Of a stretch of DNA of 26,732 nt, positions 21,917 through 26,732 are shown piece after piece (within the stretch, counting starts at the first letter, position 1; every line of letters begins with the position of its first letter). The notes beneath the pieces were generated by a model. It worked only from the letters and a program-made list of their open reading frames with translations, had not been told where the DNA came from and ran no database searches. This stretch comes from JAAYCI01 sp964369525. GTDB taxonomy: Bacteria > Bacillota > Clostridia > Oscillospirales > Ruminococcaceae. A program made the translations under genes and the position numbers. The stretch is from the NCBI GenBank assembly GCA_964369525.1, contig CAYJEW010000023.1, forward strand, positions 1-26,732, read 5' to 3'.

Positions 21917-22246
21917 ATGCAAAAAGAAACAAAAAGGGCGTTAAACGCATCCAGGCGGCTGCTGCTGGATACCGAAAAAACAGAGGGGCAAATAGCCAAA
22001 ATTTTATACGTTTCCGAAACATACCTAAGGCAGTTGTATCTGCAAAAATTTGGTATGCCACCTAAAAGGTACATAAGGCGGGTAAAGCTAAAAAAAGCTA
22101 AAACATTGCTGCGAACCACAAGTAAAAGCGTTAGCGAAATTGCATACGATATGGGCTATATTAACGCAAGCAAGTTTACCGAAGCGTTTAAAACCGCCCA
22201 TGGCATAACCCCCTCTGAGTACCGCAAAACCCTACGCCAAAAATAA
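21917..22246 (+). CDS. HTH-only AraC-family regulator
   Basis: A 109-residue protein that consists of the AraC DNA-binding region alone. The first HTH is in TEGQIAKILYVSETYLRQLYLQKFGMPPKRY (read in parts) and the second in KSVSEIAYDMGYINASKFTEAFKTAHGITPSEYR, the well-known C-terminal signature. There is no sensor domain; full AraC regulators have 250-300 residues. The ATG at 21917 follows GGGGGAT. It could be a natural short activator of the MarA/SoxS type or what remains of a longer gene, but nothing upstream looks like a lost sensor domain since a terminator ends 20 bases before. AraC-type activators are often tied to siderophore or stress regulons. Confidence 0.82.
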   Translation: MQKETKRALNASRRLLLDTEKTEGQIAKILYVSETYLRQLYLQKFGMPPKRYIRRVKLKKAKTLLRTTSKSVSEIAYDMGYINASKFTEAFKTAHGITPSEYRKTLRQK

Positions 22247-22323
22247 AATATGCGGTTTTGGAGTGGAAAAAATACCGTAAATCACCCATAATTAATTAAC
22301 TGATTACTAAGGAGGTACAAAAG

Positions 22324-22587
22324 ATGTTAACTTTTATTACTAAACAACACAAACTCATATTTGCAGCAGGTGCGGCAGTAGGGCTTGCTATTTGTGGCCT
22401 TCTTAAAGCCCCTAAAACTCGCGAGCTTGCGGTTAAAGGTGTTGCGGGCGGCCTTTTATTAAAGGATAAAATTCTGGAAACTGCGGCCAACATTAAAGAA
22501 GAAGCAGACGATATCTGCGCCGAGGCAAAAGCTACCGCAAAAGACGAGTGCGATTGCGGCGATAGCTGCGCTTGCGAGCAGGCATAA
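22324..22587 (+). CDS. Small membrane protein with Cys-rich tail (DUF6110-like), partner of the metal ATPase
   Basis: An 87-residue protein with AAGGAGG before the ATG. One hydrophobic segment (residues 9-27, LIFAAGAAVGLAICGLL), a basic stretch, a helix that looks amphipathic (LKDKILETAANIKEEADDI), and an end with DECDCGDSCACEQ, four cysteines in a CxCxxxCxC arrangement. This layout resembles small proteins encoded just before P1B-type ATPases in Clostridia, which I recall as DUF6110. The tail could bind the metal that the ATPase moves. The ATPase begins 107 bases downstream, with a GC-rich hairpin region between (TGGCC/GGCCA at 22589-22601 and a dyad at about 22648-22677). Confidence 0.7.
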   Translation: MLTFITKQHKLIFAAGAAVGLAICGLLKAPKTRELAVKGVAGGLLLKDKILETAANIKEEADDICAEAKATAKDECDCGDSCACEQA

Positions 22588-22694
22588 AATGGCCTGCGGC
22601 CACTCGCTAATAACAAACAAAGGCAAAGCGCCTAAAGTAGCGCTAATGGGCGGCGCATGCGCAGCGGCTGCTGCCCGATATAAAGGAAAAAGTT

Positions 22695-24827
22695 ATGAAG
22701 TATCACATAGTGTGTGATAAGCCCCAAAGGCTTCGAGTTCGCTTTGGTAAATATGTTATCAGCAAGGAGCAGTCTTACGGGTTATCCGAACTGCTCCTTT
22801 CTTTAACAGGCGTTAAAAACGTTTTTGTAAACCATGTTAACGGCTCGGTACTTATCGAATACCACAAAAAAGAAACAAGAGCGCAGGTTTTGGGCACGCT
22901 TTCGGCCCTTAAACTCTCAAAGATAAAAAGCGTAGAGCTAACACAAGCGCAAACAGCCGCCGATTCAGAAAAAGAAATTAAAAATAAAATCATAGTGCAC
23001 TGCGCCGCACACCTTGCAAGGCGCTTGTTTTTACCGGCCTTTCCGCACAGAGTGTTCACCATAGCAAGGGCAGCCACCTATATTGCGGAAGGCTTTAAAG
23101 CGCTGGCCAGCAAAAGGCTTAGCGTAGAGGTTTTAGACGCAACAGCTATTGGCGCCTCTGTTTTGTCCAAAAACTACAGCACCGCCTCGTCCACAATGTT
23201 TTTGCTTGGGCTGTCAGAGCTATTGCTGGAATATTCTAACCTTCGTGCAAAACATGCCTTGGCTAAGAGCCTCACAATTAATGTAGATAAAGTTTGGCTT
23301 GTAAAAGACGGTGCAGAAATAAGTGTCCACCATAGCGAAATTGCCATAGGAGACGTTATTCGCATTCGCAAAGGCAGCTTAATACCTATAGACGGCACCG
23401 TTGTGCGTGGTGATGCATTGATAAACGAGGCCACCATAACGGGCGAGCCTATCTCGGTACACAAGCATACCTCCGCCACGGTTTTTGCAGGCACTGTGCT
23501 GGAAGACGGCGAGATTGATGTGGAGGTTTTAAGCCTACAAAGCGACTCGCGGGTAGCAAAAATTATTAGCCTTATAGACACAGGCGAAAAAGAAAAAGCC
23601 TTGGTGCAGGGCCGCGCAGAGCGCCTTGCCGACGACATAGTGCCAATGAGCTTTGGGCTGTTTTTTGCCACACTGCTTTTTACAGGTAGCATAACACGGG
23701 CGCTGTCGGTACTTATGGTGGATTTGTCGTGCGCTATAAAGCTAACCACCCCAATAACCATCATCTCGGCGCTTAAAGAGAGCGTAAGCCGCAACATTTT
23801 AGTTAAAGGTGGCAAGTACCTAGAGCTTGTGTCTAAGGTAGACACCGTTGTTTTCGATAAAACAGGTACCCTTACAAATGCTGTGCCAAAGATATCTAAG
23901 GTTATTACGATAAACAAAAAATACTCGCAGGATGATGTGCTTAAAATTGCAGCATGCCTAGAGGAGCATTTCCCGCATAGTGTTGCGGCGGCAATTGTAA
24001 GCGAGGCCAAACATAAAGGCCTGCACCACCCCGAAAAACACGGCAAGGTAGAGTACATAGTAGCGCACGGCATAGCTAGTATTTATAACGAAAAACATGC
24101 GGTTATAGGCAGCAAGCATTTTGTTTTTGAAGATGAAAAGGTGCCATATCCTGCCAAAAAAGAACAGCAGATAACCTCCGAAATCGGTAACGACAGCGCC
24201 GTATACCTTGCGGTGGATAACGAGCTGGTAGGTATCATCTGCATAAACGACCCTCCGCGCAGCGACGCAAAATTTACAATAAACCTACTAAGGCGCGAGG
24301 GTATAAAACATGTGGTTATGATTACCGGCGACGGCGAGAGCAACGCAAAGCACACAAGCGAGCTTTTGGGAATTGATAAATATTATGCCTCTGTTTTGCC
24401 CGACGGCAAGGCCGCCATCATTGAAAAAATGAAGGCCGAGGGCCACACCGTACTAATGGTGGGCGACGGAATAAACGACGCCCCGGCGCTAAGCGTGGCC
24501 GACGTTTCGCTTACGCTCAACGGCTCGTCCGATATTGCAAGAGAGGTAGCAGACATATCGGTGCTGTCGCACGAGCTCACCAAAATAGTAGAGGCGCGCA
24601 GGCTTTCTAAAAAGCTAATGCAAAAAATATATAGGCAGTACGGAATAATAGTGGCGTTCAACACAGCGCTTATCATTCTAGGTGTTTTTGGCGCAATAAC
24701 GGTAAGCACCTCTGCGTGGCTGCACAACGCTTCCACCATTGCGCTCAGCTTAACATCGGCAAGACCTATAGCAAAAAAGGAAGACACAATCAAATTTTTG
24801 GAGGTAGGCGAAGATGAAGCAACATAA
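22695..24827 (+). CDS. Heavy-metal translocating P-type ATPase with SCA transport motif
   Basis: A 710-residue cation pump, AAAGGAA before the ATG. Residues 1-75 resemble an HMA-like domain but lack CxxC. Known P-type motifs: TITGEP (247-252), the phosphorylation site DKTGTLT (388-394), HFPHS (425-429) as the HP loop, MITGDGESNA, and GDGINDAPALS. The transmembrane metal motif, CPC in copper/zinc pumps, reads LSCAIKLTTP (344-353), a variant found in a subgroup of Firmicute pumps with unclear substrate. The long insertion before TM3-like segments has a positively charged region. It is cotranscribed with the Cys-tailed small protein upstream and a 26-residue peptide that overlaps its end. Substrate could be Mn, Fe or Zn; sequence does not decide. 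Confidence 0.9.
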   Translation: MKYHIVCDKPQRLRVRFGKYVISKEQSYGLSELLLSLTGVKNVFVNHVNGSVLIEYHKKETRAQVLGTLSALKLSKIKSVELTQAQTAADSEKEIKNKIIVHCAAHLARRLFLPAFPHRVFTIARAATYIAEGFKALASKRLSVEVLDATAIGASVLSKNYSTASSTMFLLGLSELLLEYSNLRAKHALAKSLTINVDKVWLVKDGAEISVHHSEIAIGDVIRIRKGSLIPIDGTVVRGDALINEATITGEPISVHKHTSATVFAGTVLEDGEIDVEVLSLQSDSRVAKIISLIDTGEKEKALVQGRAERLADDIVPMSFGLFFATLLFTGSITRALSVLMVDLSCAIKLTTPITIISALKESVSRNILVKGGKYLELVSKVDTVVFDKTGTLTNAVPKISKVITINKKYSQDDVLKIAACLEEHFPHSVAAAIVSEAKHKGLHHPEKHGKVEYIVAHGIASIYNEKHAVIGSKHFVFEDEKVPYPAKKEQQITSEIGNDSAVYLAVDNELVGIICINDPPRSDAKFTINLLRREGIKHVVMITGDGESNAKHTSELLGIDKYYASVLPDGKAAIIEKMKAEGHTVLMVGDGINDAPALSVADVSLTLNGSSDIAREVADISVLSHELTKIVEARRLSKKLMQKIYRQYGIIVAFNTALIILGVFGAITVSTSAWLHNASTIALSLTSARPIAKKEDTIKFLEVGEDEAT

Positions 24828-24894
24828 GTTTTGGTCTTATTTGGCGGTGTTTGCCATGATAATGTGCATTTGGACAGGCTATACCCATAAATAA
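24814..24894 (+). CDS. 26-residue single-helix membrane peptide overlapping the ATPase end
   Basis: The reading frame MKQHKFWSYLAVFAMIMCIW-TGYTHK starts inside the last codons of the ATPase and has a perfect GGAGG 9 bases before the ATG. It has a basic N-terminus, one hydrophobic span of about 14-16 residues with a single Cys, and a His-Lys end. Too short for usual gene callers. The strong ribosome site, the overlap and the membrane-like composition support a real small protein, possibly a subunit that regulates the pump, as KdpF, MgtR or SgrT-like mini-proteins do for other transporters. No family is claimed. Confidence 0.6.
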   Translation: MKQHKFWSYLAVFAMIMCIWTGYTHK

Positions 24895-24909
24895 TATACC
24901 CATAAATAA
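24880..24909 (+). repeat. 15-bp perfect tandem repeat across the mini-gene stop codon
   Basis: TATACCCATAAATAA at 24880-24894 is repeated exactly at 24895-24909. The first copy holds the last four codons and stop of the 26-residue gene, so the second copy is a duplicated, untranslated tail. Confidence 0.95.
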
Positions 24910-24950
24910 AGCGGTGGCGGTGATTATAAAATCACTACCACTGCTTTTAT
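24908..24950 (+). terminator. Terminator of the ATPase operon
   Basis: An 18-bp stem (24908-24925 with 24930-24947) with one mismatch and two G-T pairs, followed by an A/T tract. The rest of 24951-25218 holds the MATE promoter, a short hairpin CTGCGC/GCGCAG (25063-25078) and no gene that I can see. Confidence 0.85.
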
Positions 24951-25024
24951 AAAGCGTTAATTTTATATAGTAACTCCGCCAACAAGGCATGTTTTGGCAC
25001 GCATAGCACCCACGGTGAATAATA

Positions 25025-25053
25025 TTGCACTAACAACAAAAACATGTTAAAAT
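25025..25053 (+). promoter_or_regulatory. Extended -10 promoter of the MATE gene
   Basis: TTGCAC (25025-25030) and TAAAAT (25048-25053) are 17 bp apart and TG lies before the -10. The leader would be about 160 bases. No riboswitch that I know was recognised in it. Confidence 0.65.
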
Positions 25054-25218
25054 TCCAGTGCGCTGCGCATAGGCGCAGAAACATGCAACACCTTGCTGTG
25101 TGCCGCCCGCCATAGGCGCTGCATATAGCCTTATAAAATCCATTGCGCAATATTTAGCCGCGTACTTAAAGGCTGTGTTGTGATACCGTAGGAGAAAGAA
25201 TTTGCAAAAGGAGAACGG

Positions 25219-26559
25219 ATGAGCAAAAACTTAAACTTAAGCGAGGGCAAGGTGGCCTCCACGCTACTAAAATTCACAGTGCCAATCTTGTTTTCGCTGG
25301 TGCTGCAAGTCACATACGGCTCGGTAGATTTACTAATTGTAGGCAGGTTTGCCGAGGCAGGCGATTTGTCTGGGGTAACTATTGGCAGCGAGCTTATGTT
25401 TACCATTACAGCCTTTTGCACAGGCCTTTCAATGGGCACAACAATACTTATAGGCCGCTACATTGGCGCAAACCAAAAGGACATGGTGTCTAAGGTTATC
25501 GGCAACAGCATTGTCATTTTTTTTGTGTTTGCAGCGCTTGTTACAGCCGGCATACTACTTGGCAGCAATGTCATTATAGCACTAATGCAAACTCCGGCAG
25601 AGTCGCTGCTACCAACAAAAAACTACCTGTTTTTTTCAGGTATCGGGGCTGTGTTTATAGTTTCGTACAACGTGCTGGGTAGCATTTTCAGAGGCGTTGG
25701 AGATTCGTCCACACCGCTCATTGCGGTAGCTATTGCCTGCGTAATAAACATTTTGCTGGATTTATTATTTGTTGCATATTTTGATATGGGCGCCGGCGGC
25801 GCGGCGGTAGCTACCATGCTTGCGCAGGGCTTTAGCGTGCTTTTGTCGCTACTACTGCTGCGAAGGCGGGCGCTGCCGTTTTCTCTTACAGCAAAAGACC
25901 TTGCGCCAAAAGCGCCGCTGGTAAAAGAAATAATAGCGCTTGGCCTGCCTGCGGCGCTGCAAACACTATTAACCCGAATTTCATTTATGAGCATCACCGC
26001 AATTTTAAACACGTTTGGCGTGGTTGTATCGGCGGCGGTGGGAATTGTGGGTAAGATAACAGGTATAATAATGCTTGTTCCGGGTGCGTTTATGCAGGCA
26101 ATGTCTGCCTTTACCGCCCAAAACCACGGCGCAGGCAGGCTAGACAGAGCAAAGCAGGGCCTTAAATACAGCATACTAATTTCGCTGGGGGTAAGCCTTT
26201 GTGCGGCGTATGTTTCGATATTTCACGGTACACTGCTTGTGGGTATTTTTACAAGCGACGCTGCAATTATAGAGCAGGCGCAGCTGTACCTAAAAATATA
26301 CGCAGTAGACACAATGCTGGTAGCTGTTTTGTTTTCTATGGTAGGCTTTTACAACGGGTACGGCAAAACAAGATTTACAATGCTGCAGTCCCTCTCGGGC
26401 GCATTTTTGGTGCGCATACCGCTAACATTTTTTTTAAGCAGGCTGCCAAACACAAACCTGCTAATTACCGGTATAGGTGTGCTTGTTGCCACATCTGCCC
26501 AAATATTAATATGCGTAGTATACTACAGCATTCATTTCAGGCAAAAGCGCCCGCAGTAG
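25219..26559 (+). CDS. MATE family efflux transporter
   Basis: A 446-residue membrane protein with 12 expected helices in two MatE halves. The first half starts TLLKFTVPILFSLVLQVTYG, then SVDLLIVGRFAEAGDLSGVTIGSEL and GLSMGTTILIGRYIGANQ, the conserved substrate-cavity and loop regions; the second half starts near residue 235 (EIIALGLPAALQTLLTRISF), with VVSAAVGIVGKI and the proline-containing MPGAF-like LVPGAFMQAMSAFTAQNHGAGR. The ATG follows AAAGGAG. Members use Na+ or H+ to export drugs, metabolites or small peptides. It is a single-gene unit between two terminators, with no regulator beside it. Confidence 0.9.
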   Translation: MSKNLNLSEGKVASTLLKFTVPILFSLVLQVTYGSVDLLIVGRFAEAGDLSGVTIGSELMFTITAFCTGLSMGTTILIGRYIGANQKDMVSKVIGNSIVIFFVFAALVTAGILLGSNVIIALMQTPAESLLPTKNYLFFSGIGAVFIVSYNVLGSIFRGVGDSSTPLIAVAIACVINILLDLLFVAYFDMGAGGAAVATMLAQGFSVLLSLLLLRRRALPFSLTAKDLAPKAPLVKEIIALGLPAALQTLLTRISFMSITAILNTFGVVVSAAVGIVGKITGIIMLVPGAFMQAMSAFTAQNHGAGRLDRAKQGLKYSILISLGVSLCAAYVSIFHGTLLVGIFTSDAAIIEQAQLYLKIYAVDTMLVAVLFSMVGFYNGYGKTRFTMLQSLSGAFLVRIPLTFFLSRLPNTNLLITGIGVLVATSAQILICVVYYSIHFRQKRPQ

Positions 26560-26604
26560 TAAGGCGGCCGCGCCGCGCCATACATACTGCCACACACAAA
26601 TAAA

Positions 26605-26630
26605 GCACCCGCATTTGCGGGTGCAAATTT
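26605..26630 (+). terminator. Terminator of the MATE gene
   Basis: GCACCCGCA (26605-26613), TT, TGCGGGTGC (26616-26624), followed by AAATTTTG. Confidence 0.85.
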
Positions 26631-26662
26631 TGTGTAGGCGTATGGGGGGGTATTAAACAAAA

Positions 26663-26689
26663 GCCCCCCACCTTATTAAGGCAGGGGGC
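26663..26689 (-). terminator. Hairpin, probably ending a minus-strand gene from the right
   Basis: GCCCCC (26663-26668) pairs with GGGGGC (26684-26689) and CCTT with AAGG inside. In the minus direction it is followed by TTTTG. Confidence 0.6.
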
Positions 26690-26696
26690 AAAAACT

Positions 26697-26732
26697 CTAA
26701 AACTCCAAATATTTAGGCGGAAACCCGTCGGC
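26697..26732 (-). CDS. Possible C-terminal end of a minus-strand gene
   Basis: From the right edge one minus frame reads ADGFPPKYLEF and then TAG, 8 bases before the hairpin above. The hairpin makes a gene end here likely. Eleven residues are too few to name a family. Confidence 0.3.
   Translation of the reverse strand, partial: ADGFPPKYLEF

Noticed and set aside
23174..24073. 299-codon minus-strand frame inside the ATPase gene
   Set aside because: The plus strand carries the complete P-type ATPase motif set; the minus frame is Ser/Thr-rich shadow without start signals. The long minus frames at 7742-8449, 5478-6218 and 13977-14645 were rejected for the same reason.
25054..25218. Riboswitch before the MATE gene (guanidine or preQ1 type)
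   Set aside because: MATE and related efflux genes can be riboswitch-controlled, but I found no matching core sequence or stem set, only one 6-bp hairpin.
1..26732. tRNA, rRNA, CRISPR arrays and insertion sequences
   Set aside because: No tRNA-like cloverleaf, no rRNA segments, no regularly spaced repeats and no transposase frames were seen; the tandem repeats present have only two or three units.

Overview
The window looks like a metagenome-assembled scaffold from an anaerobic, low-to-mid GC Firmicute, most likely a Clostridia member. The basis is AGGAGG-type ribosome sites before most genes, families typical of that group (DUF3793, ATC hydrolase, a DUF6110-like small protein beside a P-type ATPase), flavodoxins, and no outer-membrane genes. 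A run of exactly 100 N (4502-4601) marks a scaffold join, so neighbourhood across it is inferred by the assembler and not seen.

Left contig (1-4501). The early region of a prophage or integrative element comes first: a DnaB-family helicase that runs off the left edge, a helicase-loader/replication-initiation-like protein and a Cys-rich mini-protein on the minus strand. They diverge from an Xre-type repressor across a promoter/operator region with repeated half-sites. Next is an ABC-2 type ATPase/permease pair. The normal N-terminus of the ATPase can be read in frame but is broken by two TAA codons.

4602-10746 is a thiol-redox/metalloid module. An ArsR sensor is followed by an ArsP/DUF318-type permease, a membrane-anchored thioredoxin, a CcdA-type electron carrier and a CoA-disulfide-reductase/rhodanese fusion. 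A convergent pair of minus-strand genes encodes a flavodoxin-like protein and a Cys-rich thioredoxin-like protein. The same 16-bp palindrome ATCAA-N6-TTGAT lies before arsR, before the permease and before the distant Cys-rich thioredoxin gene, which ties them into one regulon.

10747-16291 holds a small membrane protein, a three-gene minus-strand operon (class I methyltransferase, membrane protein, LCM-type methyltransferase), a chemoreceptor whose extracytoplasmic domain carries the ligand pattern of a CZB zinc-binding domain, and an ATC-hydrolase-family gene.

15686-22246 is a second regulon. Two ABC half-transporters and the ATC hydrolase form one minus-strand operon. A TetR-type regulator sits upstream, and a divergent DUF3793-flavodoxin operon followed by an HTH-only AraC protein lies beyond it. 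Three copies of GTTAG-N6-CTAAC (one with a mismatch) lie before the ABC operon and the divergent operon. The half-sites resemble iron-type DtxR/IdeR half-sites, and the gene content (flavodoxin, IrtAB/YbtPQ-like half-transporters, thiazoline-ring hydrolase family) suggests iron-limitation physiology and possibly thiazoline-metallophore uptake. This is the most interesting hypothesis in the window.

22324-24894 is a metal-pump operon: a small Cys-tailed membrane protein, a P1B-like ATPase with an SCA in place of CPC, and an overlapping 26-residue membrane peptide with a strong ribosome site. A MATE transporter with its own extended -10 promoter closes the window, followed by two hairpins, one of which probably ends a minus-strand gene entering from the right.
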